Below the pieces are notes generated by a model. That model saw only the letters and a program-made list of their open reading frames with translations. It was not told the origin of the DNA and did not search any database. A DNA stretch of 64,000 nucleotides from Nitrospirota bacterium. GTDB taxonomy: Bacteria > Nitrospirota > Leptospirillia > Leptospirillales > Leptospirillaceae. Where the stretch lies: contig JAJZHW010000004.1 of NCBI GenBank assembly GCA_021810805.1, positions 1-64,000 of the forward strand, written 5' to 3'. A program made the translations under genes and the position numbers. Shown here piece after piece: positions 37,373-46,759 of this stretch (position 1 is its first letter; each line of letters begins with the position of its first letter).

Positions 37373-37996
37373 TTAGTGGCCGAAGAGGCGGCTCACAAGA
37401 CCTCGGGCGGCCGTCTGGGCGACCGTCAGGAAGGGGGCTGGTGTGGTGGGAAAAAAAAGACGTTCGTAGCCGCGTCCCTCTCCGATCCCCTCCCAGACGA
37501 TGCGGTGAAGGCGGCGATCGTAGATTCGGGAAAAGAAGCGAACCTGCTCGGCCCCTCCCCCCACTTCGGCGTACTGGATCTGGGATTCGAGAAGATAGCG
37601 GACCCCGAGCCTTTTCGCAAAGGACTGGGTTGCCTCCATTCCCTTGATGCTGTGAACGGAAATGTGCGGAGACATCAAGGCCCATTTGCCGGCAAGGAGA
37701 GGGTCAACCGCGAGATGTTGGCGAAGCTGGGCGCTGGTCAGCAAAGTCGAAGAAGGAATCTTTTTTGAAAGCTCCTGGTCGAGAAATTCTGACAGGGCTT
37801 TGGCTTCGGCTTTCGTGTCGTCACCCGGGACCACTGGCGTGATGGCGATCCGGTGTCGGGAGAGATCCTTCACGGAAAACTGTCCGCTCGAATAAAGCTC
37901 GGTGGAGAGGTTGTTGATTGTGTCCTGGCATCCGGGGAGCAGGATCAGCCCCCCCAGAAGCAGGAAAGAGTGAAGGAGGCGGTTATTCCGGGTCAT
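37373..37996 (-). CDS. Putative lipoprotein
   Basis: MTRNNRLLHSFLLLGGLILLPGCQ lipobox; start moved inside the longer ORF. Confidence 0.65.
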   Translation of the reverse strand: MTRNNRLLHSFLLLGGLILLPGCQDTINNLSTELYSSGQFSVKDLSRHRIAITPVVPGDDTKAEAKALSEFLDQELSKKIPSSTLLTSAQLRQHLAVDPLLAGKWALMSPHISVHSIKGMEATQSFAKRLGVRYLLESQIQYAEVGGGAEQVRFFSRIYDRRLHRIVWEGIGEGRGYERLFFPTTPAPFLTVAQTAARGLVSRLFGH

Positions 37997-38420
37997 CCGA
38001 CCGGTCCGAAAGTTGGAGAAAGTCCATATTGGGAGGGGTCTTTCTGAGGATCCCTTCCTTGGCGAAGATCGGCACGTTTCCGCGAATGGCGATGGCGACC
38101 GCGTCGCTTGGCCGGGCGTCGATGGAAAACTCGGCGTTTTCCGAAAGGAGATGGAGGGTGGCAAAGTAGGCCTCCCCCTCGAGACGGCTGATGACGACCG
38201 AGAGGAGTTTGACCGTGATGGAGTCGAGAAGAGAGACGAAAAGATCATGGGTCTGCGGTCTCTCGGGCCTTGTGCGAGCCAGCCCCATGGAGATGGCTTG
38301 GGCTTCAAAGGGCCCGACCCAGACGGGGAGCGTCCATTCGCGAGACTCATCCTGGAGAATGAGAATATAGGCCTGATTCGATGAATCGAAAAAAATTTCC
38401 CTGACAAAAACTTCGACCAT
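37983..38420 (-). CDS. Bifunctional nuclease (BFN/DUF151) domain protein
   Basis: VGPFEAQAISMGL, ARPSDAVAIAIRGNVPIFAKEGIL. Confidence 0.88.
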   Translation of the reverse strand: MVEVFVREIFFDSSNQAYILILQDESREWTLPVWVGPFEAQAISMGLARTRPERPQTHDLFVSLLDSITVKLLSVVISRLEGEAYFATLHLLSENAEFSIDARPSDAVAIAIRGNVPIFAKEGILRKTPPNMDFLQLSDRSDDPE

Positions 38421-38590
38421 AAAAAACTCCTGAACGGGAGGAGATTCGACCCCATCTCCTGATCGTGAGGTCCGCAAGACCCCCTTGGGGGCTTTTCTCT
38501 ATTCTAGCACTCCCTACAGACAACAGAAAAAGACGAGGTCGTCATTTGCCAGTTCGCACGGTCTCGGGACCATAGTCCGGTCTTTCCCTC

Positions 38591-39688
38591 CTATTCGGAG
38601 GTGTGTCGGATCCATTCGGGCCGCTCGATGTCTCCGGAGGGGGGTTCCTGGAGGGGGACTCCCGTGAGAATCGGGGCCTCCTCTTCGAAGGAGAGGGCGG
38701 GCGACCCTTGGCTCGCTGCCGTAGGAAGGTCTTCCTCTCGGTCCGGAGTCCCCTCGTGGATGGAGGAGGTCTCCGGTTCGGTCGGGAGTTCCGGGGAACC
38801 GTTGTTCGTGGAGAGGGTCTCCGGGGACGAGGCCTGAGTTCGGGGAAGATCCGGCATGAATCCCTCTCCGATGCTCTCCCAGATATTCTGGAGGGCCGAG
38901 AAGAGGGCCCCTCGCTTTGTCCTGTCGGCGCCTTCTCCCAATATAATGCCACCGAGCTTCAGCCCCATGACAAAGCGTTTCTGGTGGGAGGGGCCGGACT
39001 CTTCGATAAGAACTGTCTCAGGAACCAAGCCAAAGTTCTGCTGCGCCCACTTCTGGATCAAGAGTTTGTAGTTCGGGGGATTCTTCGGTCGTTCCCGGTG
39101 AGGGGGCGGTGCCGATCGGGGAGGGGGAGCGGCGGCGAGCAATGGCTCCGGGACGACCGCTCTCCGAGCTTCCCGAGGAGGAGCGGCCTCGATGGCCCGA
39201 AGGATCTCCTGGAGGGGCTGGGCGAACCAGGGAATCAGAATTTGGCGGGTCGTCTCGAGGCCATACTCGCAGTAAATGGCGGCGGTCAGGGCCTCGAAGG
39301 TGTCGGCCAACAGGGAGGCATTCTCGCGCTCTCCTGAAGAGTTGCTGCCCTTTCCGAGGATCATGTACGAACCGAGATCCATTCGGCGGGCGATCGATGC
39401 CAGGGTCTGGGTGCTGACGATGGTCGAGAAGACCTGCCCCACCTCTCCTTCGGTCGCCTGTGGCCACATGTTGAGAAGATATTCGCTGACAATGAGTCCG
39501 ACAACGCGGTCTCCAAGAAACTCAAGACGCTCATAGTTGGGAATGGGCTTCTTGCGTCCGCGTTCGTGAGAGGCCGAGCGGTGGGTCAGGGCCTCCTCGA
39601 TGCGGAAGCTGTCCTTAAAGGGGAGGCCGAGCATCCGGATCAGAGTCTCCGCGGGTTTGGGGGTATTTCCTTGCCTCACATCTCCCAA
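38591..39688 (-). CDS. rnc: Ribonuclease III with extended linker and C-terminal tail
   Basis: YERLEFLGDRVVGLIVSEYL, LLADTFEALTAAIYCEYG; dsRBD-like segment PPNYKLLIQKWAQQNFGLVPETVL. Confidence 0.88.
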   Translation of the reverse strand: MGDVRQGNTPKPAETLIRMLGLPFKDSFRIEEALTHRSASHERGRKKPIPNYERLEFLGDRVVGLIVSEYLLNMWPQATEGEVGQVFSTIVSTQTLASIARRMDLGSYMILGKGSNSSGERENASLLADTFEALTAAIYCEYGLETTRQILIPWFAQPLQEILRAIEAAPPREARRAVVPEPLLAAAPPPRSAPPPHRERPKNPPNYKLLIQKWAQQNFGLVPETVLIEESGPSHQKRFVMGLKLGGIILGEGADRTKRGALFSALQNIWESIGEGFMPDLPRTQASSPETLSTNNGSPELPTEPETSSIHEGTPDREEDLPTAASQGSPALSFEEEAPILTGVPLQEPPSGDIERPEWIRHTSE

Positions 39689-39904
39689 CGGGTCCTCCAG
39701 TCAAAGGTGATAATCCATAGGCATCGCGGAGTTCAATTCTCCGGATCCTGCTTTGGTAATGAATTTTTACGATGATTTCAGGTTCCGGAGAGATAAGGTA
39801 ACTCTGCGGGAACGTTAGGTCATTGTAGCATATTTTCCGGAAAAGTAGGGCGGTGGAAGAGAAAAATCCCCTCAGAGTGTCGAGTACTTCCCAAGGAGGA
39901 GTCC

Positions 39905-40768
39905 TCAGGTGATGGGAGGCGATGGGGGCTGACAGAAGCGGCAAAAATAGAGGGAGCGGGCCTCGACCGTGACCCTCTGAATAGGAAGACCGCAGCGGAG
40001 ACAGGGTTGGCCTTCGCGGCCATAGACGGCGTGAAATCTCTGGTACCCCCCCGGGGATCCGTCCTCCTGGCGGTAGGAATGAATGGTCGAACCTCCGACG
40101 GAGATGGCGGCTTCAAGGATCTCGTGCAGGCTTCGGGAGAGGCGACGGGCTTCTCCAGAAGAGAGGGAGCCGGCGGGACGAAAGGGGGAGAGCCCCGCAT
40201 CAAAGAGAATCTCGGCCATATAAATATTGCCGATCCCGGAGAGGAGGAAGGGGTCGGTCAGCGCCTTCCGGAGGGGAGTCGCCAGGGAATCAAAAATCTC
40301 CTGGATTGCTGGGCCATCGAGAGTGAGGGCATCGGGTCCGGTGCCGGAGAGAAGATGTGACTGCTGCCGGCTTCTGGAGATCTCGAGCCGTCCGAATCGT
40401 CGCGGGTCGCTCCATGCGAGGACCATCTCCTCTTCGGGGAGAAGAATTTCAAGGTGCGTGTGAGGGGGGCGGGGGGAGTGGTAAGGCCGTCGATCCCAGC
40501 GCCCCGACATGCCAAAGCGCGAGAGGAGGAGGAAGGCGGGCTCCTGATGGCAGGAACGGTCGGGCCCCTCGGAAAAAGCCGGCAGGAAGGAGAGGATCAG
40601 GGTCTTTCCCTGGCGGAGGATCGGTCCTCCGATCAGGGGGGCGGAGGCAGGTCGAAGGGGGCTCGCCCAGATATCCTGACGAAGAGGGGTGATCGACGCG
40701 ATCTTGCGGCCGATGAAAAAAGGAAGAATCGACCGTCGGGTGGTTTCGACTTCGGGAAGTTCCGGCAA
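39905..40768 (-). CDS. mutM: Formamidopyrimidine-DNA glycosylase
   Basis: TTG start giving (M)PELPEVETTRR; C-terminal zinc finger CLRCGLPIQRVTVEARSLYFCRFCQ. Confidence 0.9.
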   Translation of the reverse strand: MPELPEVETTRRSILPFFIGRKIASITPLRQDIWASPLRPASAPLIGGPILRQGKTLILSFLPAFSEGPDRSCHQEPAFLLLSRFGMSGRWDRRPYHSPRPPHTHLEILLPEEEMVLAWSDPRRFGRLEISRSRQQSHLLSGTGPDALTLDGPAIQEIFDSLATPLRKALTDPFLLSGIGNIYMAEILFDAGLSPFRPAGSLSSGEARRLSRSLHEILEAAISVGGSTIHSYRQEDGSPGGYQRFHAVYGREGQPCLRCGLPIQRVTVEARSLYFCRFCQPPSPPIT

Positions 40769-40802
40769 GGGGAGCTCCAGAAAAGGGGAGGATCTGACTC
40801 CA

Positions 40803-41846
40803 TCATAGCGCGGCAAGAGATCCGTGGCCATAGAGAAGCATGGCGAGGGCGAGGCCGGTAACGGAGACGAAGAGCCAGAGGAAGACCCCCGAGGCCAGGG
40901 GGCGGACCCCAAAACGGAGAATTCGGGATAGGTGCGTCTCAAGTCCCATGGCCGCCATGGCAACTGCCAGAATGGCGGCGTCCCCTCCCTGAAGGAGGTG
41001 CAGGATCCCGGGGGGGAGGGGAAGGAGGAAGTTGAGAAGAACCACCCCGGCAAAGGCGCCGACAAACCAGGGAACATGTCTCTTGCCCCGGGCCAGCGAG
41101 GGATTCTCGGAGCGGGCGCGCGCCAGGACGTAGGCCTCCAGGAGCAGAATGACAGGGAGAAGGAGCGCCACCCGGGTCAGTTTGAGAAGCGTGGCCAGCT
41201 CCAGCGCCTCCTTGGAGTAGGGAAGCGTGGCGCCGACCACCTGGCCGATTTCGTGGATGGAGGCGCCGGACCAGGCGCCGTAAACCTCGGGAGGCAGATG
41301 AAGAAGGCGCCGAACGACGGGGTAGAGAAACATCGAGAGAGTCCCGAAGAGGGTCACCGTGGCCACCGAGTACGCGACCTCTTCATCCTTTCCCCGGATT
41401 ACCCCGTTGGCGGCGACGATGGCCGAGGCTCCACAGATGGCGGTGCCGGTGCCCAGAAGGAGGGAGAGGCTGTCGGGAAGGCCCCGGAGCCGGCCGAACC
41501 ACAGGGCCGCGAGATAGACCGAGGCAATGATGGAAAGATCGAGAATCAGGCCGCGAAGGCCGATGCCGGCAAGCGCCCGGGCGGAAAAGTCGAAGCCGAG
41601 ACCGACGATGCCCACCCGGAGAAGGGTCCGAAAGGAAAAGGAAATCCCGGGATCGAGAGAGACGGGAAGGGGCCGGACATTCCGGACGACAATGCCGAAC
41701 AGGATGGCCAGGAGAATGGGGCCAGCGACGGCAATGCCCGTAAGCTTGGCGATTTCCCGGCTGGTCAGCGTCGCGAGAATCGCCAGGATAATGGAGAGTG
41801 CCATCCCCGGAAGAAGGAGGCGCAAGGAGGGGAGAATACGGCTCAA
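40803..41846 (-). CDS. YeiH/UPF0324 family membrane protein
   Basis: GTGTAICGASAIVAANGVIRGKDEEVAYSVATVTLFGTLSMFLYP; GAWSGASIHEIGQVVGA. Confidence 0.87.
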   Translation of the reverse strand: MSRILPSLRLLLPGMALSIILAILATLTSREIAKLTGIAVAGPILLAILFGIVVRNVRPLPVSLDPGISFSFRTLLRVGIVGLGFDFSARALAGIGLRGLILDLSIIASVYLAALWFGRLRGLPDSLSLLLGTGTAICGASAIVAANGVIRGKDEEVAYSVATVTLFGTLSMFLYPVVRRLLHLPPEVYGAWSGASIHEIGQVVGATLPYSKEALELATLLKLTRVALLLPVILLLEAYVLARARSENPSLARGKRHVPWFVGAFAGVVLLNFLLPLPPGILHLLQGGDAAILAVAMAAMGLETHLSRILRFGVRPLASGVFLWLFVSVTGLALAMLLYGHGSLAAL

Positions 41847-41971
41847 GGGGGACCTTTGTCAATGAGAAAACGGTGGCATCCTGTGGCAAGTCCATGTAAC
41901 ATTACCATGGATGATTCTATCGGGATGACGGGCCTGTGTGCCATTGTCTTTTCTAATCGGCAAACAAAGGG

Positions 41972-43045
41972 TTGCGAATGGGACAGGAAGAGGAGTGGAA
42001 GGGATTTGTGGACGAGTGGGGGGCCTTGACAGGGCGCCGCATCGCCGGACGGGTTCCCCTCACGGGAGATGCCTCCAACCGGCGATATTTTCGCGTTCGG
42101 TTCGAGGGCGAAGACCTTCCCCGGACGGCCATCCTCATGGAGCGGCAGGGAACCCTGGGGTTCAAGAAGTCGGAAGAGGCGGTGTCGGGGGGAGCGCCGG
42201 AGCCCCCGGGAGATCCGTTCCTTCTGGTGGCCGACGCCTTCGGCGACTTGGGGCTCCCCGTTCCCTCCATTTACCATCGCCTCCCTGACGGATCGAAGAC
42301 CCTTCAGGAGGATCTGGGGGACGAGACCTTTTTTTCCTGTCTCGAGCGCCAGCCGGGGGAGGAGGAGTCTCTGACCGAAAGGGCCCTGGCCCTTCTTGTC
42401 AGGATTCAGTCTGCTCAGCCGGAGGGGGCCCTCACCTGGGTGCGGGATCGGGCCTATTCCCGGGAGCTGATCCGATGGGAATTCGAACACTTTGTGGAAT
42501 ACGGCCTGGCGGGGGCTCCGGAGAGGGATCTCCGGCGGATTCGGGAGGGCTTCGACCGGGAGGCGGCCGATCTGGCCGGAGAGGCGGTCAAGGTTTTTGT
42601 CCACCGGGACTACCATTCCCGAAACATCATGGTCCGCCCTGATGGCTCCCTGGCTCTGATCGATTTCCAGGACCTTCTCTGGGGATCCCCTTACTATGAT
42701 CTGGCCTCGCTTCTCTTCGACGCCTACCGTACCGTTCCTCTGGAAAAGATCGAGAAGGCCCTGGACCGCTATCTTGCCCTGGCACGGCAGGCGGGGGTCT
42801 TGCCGACGGTATCGAACGAGGAGGCCATGGAGAGGCTGTGTCGCCATGCCTTTCAGCGAAATCTCAAGGCCTGTGGGCGCTTCTTCTACATTGCCGATGT
42901 CAAGAAAAATCCCGCCTTCCTGGCATCGGTGGCAGGCACCCACGCCAACATGCTGCGGATCGTGGGCCGGGTCCCCTCCCTTGCGCCACTCTACGAGACC
43001 TTTTCCTCCTCCCTGCGCTTCCCGGACGCCTCCCCCTCCCCATGA
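41972..43045 (+). CDS. amgK: Sugar kinase of the aminoglycoside phosphotransferase family (AmgK-like)
   Basis: GDASNRRYFRV, FVHRDYHSRNIMVRPDGSLALIDFQDLLWGSPYYDLASLL; adjacent to MurU-like gene. Confidence 0.8.
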   Translation: MRMGQEEEWKGFVDEWGALTGRRIAGRVPLTGDASNRRYFRVRFEGEDLPRTAILMERQGTLGFKKSEEAVSGGAPEPPGDPFLLVADAFGDLGLPVPSIYHRLPDGSKTLQEDLGDETFFSCLERQPGEEESLTERALALLVRIQSAQPEGALTWVRDRAYSRELIRWEFEHFVEYGLAGAPERDLRRIREGFDREAADLAGEAVKVFVHRDYHSRNIMVRPDGSLALIDFQDLLWGSPYYDLASLLFDAYRTVPLEKIEKALDRYLALARQAGVLPTVSNEEAMERLCRHAFQRNLKACGRFFYIADVKKNPAFLASVAGTHANMLRIVGRVPSLAPLYETFSSSLRFPDASPSP

Positions 43046-43785
43046 GACTCTGCGGATTTATCCTGGCCGCGGGTTTGGGCACCCGGATTCGCCCGCTCTT
43101 TCCGGATCTTCCTAAACCTCTGGTTCCGGTGGGAGGTCGACCGGCCATTGCCTGGTCGATCGACCTTCTTGTCCGGGCGGGGGTATCGCGGATTGTCGTC
43201 AATACTCACCACAAACGGGAGATGATGCGCCAGGTGCTTCCGGACCTTATGCCTCCGGGTATCGAGCTCTTTCTTTCCGAAGAGGAGAGTCTTCTGGGAA
43301 CGGGGGGAGGGATCGCCCATGCCCAAAAGTATTTCGATGGCTTCGACTGGCTTCTGATCGCCAATGCCGATATTCTCTCCCCCCTCTCCCTTCGCTCCTT
43401 CTGGAAGCGCGCCGTTCGGGAGGACTCCTTGGCCCACCTCGTGCTTTCTCCTGACGGTCCCGAAAGCGAGCGGGGACGGATTGGACGCAGACGTGGGGGA
43501 GCCCTCTGGCTGCCCCCGGCAGGAGGGGGAGAACCTCCCTCCGGGGTGAGTCCTGGCGTCTTTGTGGGTATGCACATCGTCCGTCCGGAGGTCTTTCGTG
43601 GGGTGGATAGTCGCACAGCCCCTTCGGTGATTGAGATCTATCGGAGACGGCTGGCCGAAGGCGGGCGGCTTCGGGCCAGCTTTACCCGATCATTCTGGGT
43701 CGATCTGGGGACGGAAGATGGATATCGGCGCGCCGCGCAATATCTTGAAGGCGGCGGGGATCGAGTCCGGCAGGAGGAGGGGTGA
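43042..43785 (+). CDS. murU: Nucleotidyltransferase, MurU-like (MurNAc-1-P uridylyltransferase)
   Basis: FILAAGLGTRIRPLFPDLPKPLVPVGGRPAI; ATG overlaps amgK stop. Confidence 0.78.
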   Translation: MRLCGFILAAGLGTRIRPLFPDLPKPLVPVGGRPAIAWSIDLLVRAGVSRIVVNTHHKREMMRQVLPDLMPPGIELFLSEEESLLGTGGGIAHAQKYFDGFDWLLIANADILSPLSLRSFWKRAVREDSLAHLVLSPDGPESERGRIGRRRGGALWLPPAGGGEPPSGVSPGVFVGMHIVRPEVFRGVDSRTAPSVIEIYRRRLAEGGRLRASFTRSFWVDLGTEDGYRRAAQYLEGGGDRVRQEEG

Positions 43786-44944
43786 TCTGCCCCAGGACGG
43801 CAGGGGAGGAGGCCCCGGTCACCTCGGGGAGATTGCCGGGACGTCCCGCCAGGGTCAGGAGGGAGAGGTAGGCAAAGGCCATCGATTCGATCGCCTGAGA
43901 GGGATATCCCCGTTCGGCAGAGGAGATCACGGGAAGTCCGGTACGTCGGGCGATCCGTTTCATGAGCTCCGGATTTCGTGCGCCCCCTCCCCCGACGATG
44001 ATTTCCTCCGGGGAGGAGGGGAGCCAGGGGAGCGCCCGCGCGACGCCGGCCGCTGTCAGTTCTGCGAGGGTGGAAAGAAGGTTGTCCGACCTTTCCGGAG
44101 AAAGGCCGGAGGATGAGCCACCTTCGTTGCCCATAAGGCGACCCAAGATCTCTTGCATCCGCTCTTCGCCCCACTCCTCCCGTCCGGTCGACTTGGGGGG
44201 GGGAAGGGAAAAGTAAGGATCGGAAAGGAGCCAGTCGAGGAGGTGGGGCTCCGGATGGCCCCGGCGAGCGGAAGCGCCATCGCGGTCAAAGGCGAGGGCT
44301 CCTCCCGACAGGTGGGAGATCGCGAGATCGAGGAGCATGTTGCCGGGGCCGGTGTCGAATGCCGTTACCGGAAGTCCCGATCCGACAGGAGGGAGGCCGG
44401 TGAGATTGGCGATTCCTCCGATGTTGAGGAAGGCGCGGGAGCGCTTCCCGGCGAAGAGGGCGCGGTGAAGGATCGGGGCGAGGGGCGCCCCATGGCCTCC
44501 TTTCGCCACATCGGCCCCCCGGAACTGGCTGACCACAGGGGTGCGAAAGAGCTGAGCCAGGGGAAAGGGCTGTGAGGCCTGATAGGAGACCCCCCGGGCG
44601 AGAGGGGTGGAGGAGAAAAAACTCAACGGGTGGGGTTTGGGGTGGTGGCGGACGGTGATCCCGTGTGTTCCGATGGAATCGAGGTCGTCGGGAGTCAGCC
44701 CCGAATCAGCAAGAAGTCGGTGGGCCAGAGATTCTTCCATTGACACCAGAAGGTCGGCAATGTCGGGCATGTGCCGCGAGGGGGAGCCGGTCTCTTCCCC
44801 TCCCTCCATCCAGTGTTTGAGATCCTTCCGGAAAGGGTCCGAAAAGGGAAGTTCAAGAAAAGAGGCCAGACGGAGCGTTCCGTTTTCGACAACGATGAGC
44901 GATCCGTCCACTCCATCGAGAGAGGTTCCGCACATGAAGCCCAT
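43682..44944 (-). CDS. anmK: Anhydro-N-acetylmuramic acid kinase
   Basis: MGFMCGTSLDGVDGSLI, GTHGITVRH, LNIGGIANLTGL, AFDTGPGNMLLD. Confidence 0.87.
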   Translation of the reverse strand: MGFMCGTSLDGVDGSLIVVENGTLRLASFLELPFSDPFRKDLKHWMEGGEETGSPSRHMPDIADLLVSMEESLAHRLLADSGLTPDDLDSIGTHGITVRHHPKPHPLSFFSSTPLARGVSYQASQPFPLAQLFRTPVVSQFRGADVAKGGHGAPLAPILHRALFAGKRSRAFLNIGGIANLTGLPPVGSGLPVTAFDTGPGNMLLDLAISHLSGGALAFDRDGASARRGHPEPHLLDWLLSDPYFSLPPPKSTGREEWGEERMQEILGRLMGNEGGSSSGLSPERSDNLLSTLAELTAAGVARALPWLPSSPEEIIVGGGGARNPELMKRIARRTGLPVISSAERGYPSQAIESMAFAYLSLLTLAGRPGNLPEVTGASSPAVLGQITPPPAGLDPRRLQDIARRADIHLPSPDRPRMIG

Positions 44945-45593
44945 CGCCACCAAAGGAGAGTCTTTTGGTCTCTCTGCCACCTTTGTCCTTTCGGTTGCCG
45001 ATCCGCACCAGATGCCGCCTCCCGGAGAGGGATCCATCGTGGGTCTGGCCGGTCGGTCAAATGTGGGCAAGTCTTCCCTGATCAACCGCCTGACGGAAAC
45101 GGGGGGGCTCGCCCGCACCGGCAAGCGTCCGGGCGCCACCACCCTCCCGAACCTTTACCGGATTTATTCGGGGGGATATTTTCTCGACTTCCCCGGCTAT
45201 GGATACATGAACCGGGGGCAGAGCACCAAGGCCAGCTCGCAGGATGCCTCTACGAGGATCGTTGAGGCCCGAGCGGATATTCGGAGGGTCCTGCTCCTCG
45301 TCGATGCCCGAAGGGAGCCGCTTCCCTTGGATATGGAGGCCGCCCGATGGTTTCGAATGATGTCCATTCCAGTCACAATCGTGGTGACCAAGACGGATAC
45401 CCTCTCGCGAAACGGTCGGGACGTTCCCCTGCGGAGCTGGAGACGATGGATCCAGGAGGAGGGCGATGAGGGGGTGGCCGGACCCTATCCTGTGAGCGCC
45501 CGGACGGGAGAGGGGCTACCGGAGCTGGTCCGGCATGTCCGGGAGGTTCTTGCCGAGGGAGTGGCTGGGGCCGAGGGAGTTACTGAGGGATGA
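44934..45593 (+). CDS. engB: Ribosome biogenesis GTP-binding protein YsxC/EngB
   Basis: VGLAGRSNVGKSSLINRL, PGATTLPNLY, DFPGYGYMNRG; start at MKPIATKGESF. Confidence 0.9.
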   Translation: MKPIATKGESFGLSATFVLSVADPHQMPPPGEGSIVGLAGRSNVGKSSLINRLTETGGLARTGKRPGATTLPNLYRIYSGGYFLDFPGYGYMNRGQSTKASSQDASTRIVEARADIRRVLLLVDARREPLPLDMEAARWFRMMSIPVTIVVTKTDTLSRNGRDVPLRSWRRWIQEEGDEGVAGPYPVSARTGEGLPELVRHVREVLAEGVAGAEGVTEG

Positions 45594-46680
45594 CCGCTCC
45601 CGTCGAGCTTCCCGTTCCATTTTCCCGGCGGGCATAGATGGCCACATAGGAGTGGGCTCGAAGTTTTTCAAGCCAGAGCCGGAGCCGCTTTTCCGTCGTC
45701 TTTTTTGTCAGCGTATTCAGAATGGTCTGCTTGATGTCGTCAAACTTCTGATACGGCTGGGCTTCCCGTGAAAGAACCTTGATGATGTAAATCCCCCGCC
45801 CCGTCTGAATGAGACCGCTTGTCTTTCCCACCGGAACCGAAAATGCCGGCCCGATAAGCTCGGGGAGAAGCTGGTCCTTTGTCAGATTTCCCAAGACCCC
45901 CCCCGATTCGGCGTTGGGTCCCTGGGACTCCGAACCGGCGAGCATCTCGAAGTCGTCCCCCCGGCTGATCTGTCGAAGAATGTGCTCCCCCTTTTTTCGG
46001 ACCTGGGCGACCTGGGCCGGGGTAGGATTGTCCGGAAGGGCTAGAAAGATGTCGGCGAGGGAGACGTGGGAGGGGAGGCGATAGTCATCCCGATGTTTGA
46101 GAAAGTAGTCCCGAACCTCATCGGGGCTGATGACCACTGTGGAGCGAACCTCCTGGTTGACGAGCTTCATCACCGTCAGCTGTTTTTTGAGTTTCTTGCG
46201 GTACTGGTGAAAGGTCAGTCCCTGGGAGGCAAGGGCGTTCTTGAGCTGCCACCTCTCCTGGATGTTGTTTTTTTGCATGATGTCGTCGATGGCATGATCG
46301 ACCTCGTCATCGGTGACGGAAAGGCCGAGACGATCCGCCTCTTCAAGCTCAAGCCTCTCGTTGATCTTCTTCATCATGACGTTATATTCGAGGGAGGCCA
46401 CAAGCTGGAGATAGGCGGGACCCTGATAGGTGGCATGGATCTTCTCGAAGGTCGGCTTGAGCTCCCGATCGACCTCGCTCTTCGTGATGGAGTGGTGGTT
46501 GACCACGGCCATGATGCTGTCGAGCATGACGCCATCATCAGCGCGTGACTCTCCGGCAAGGAAGAGGGACGCTCCCGCGAAAAGAAAAAATGAGAGAAAG
46601 GCCGGGGTCAGCGGCGGCATCATCCGCCTCATGGAAGAGGGAAGAGACGCCATTCTCGGGCAGAGACGGGAAAAAGTCAT
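45580..46680 (-). CDS. surA: SurA-like peptidyl-prolyl isomerase/chaperone
   Basis: Signal-like N-terminus; parvulin domain (VSLADIFLALPDNPTPAQ...VGKTSGLIQTGRGIYIIKVL). Confidence 0.83.
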   Translation of the reverse strand: MTFSRLCPRMASLPSSMRRMMPPLTPAFLSFFLFAGASLFLAGESRADDGVMLDSIMAVVNHHSITKSEVDRELKPTFEKIHATYQGPAYLQLVASLEYNVMMKKINERLELEEADRLGLSVTDDEVDHAIDDIMQKNNIQERWQLKNALASQGLTFHQYRKKLKKQLTVMKLVNQEVRSTVVISPDEVRDYFLKHRDDYRLPSHVSLADIFLALPDNPTPAQVAQVRKKGEHILRQISRGDDFEMLAGSESQGPNAESGGVLGNLTKDQLLPELIGPAFSVPVGKTSGLIQTGRGIYIIKVLSREAQPYQKFDDIKQTILNTLTKKTTEKRLRLWLEKLRAHSYVAIYARRENGTGSSTGAVIPQ

Positions 46681-46759
46681 GCGGGCCTCTCAAAGATCAT
46701 GATGCGTTGTTGATACCGTTGTTCAAATTCTCCGTTCTCCCCCGAGGAGGATTCCGGGA

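Noticed and set aside
40932-42029. 365-aa plus-strand ORF opposite the YeiH-like gene
   Set aside because: Gly/Glu/Lys-rich antisense translation of a membrane protein gene; not credible as a gene.
41843-42943. 366-aa minus-strand ORF opposite amgK
   Set aside because: Antisense to a kinase with intact motifs; shadow ORF.
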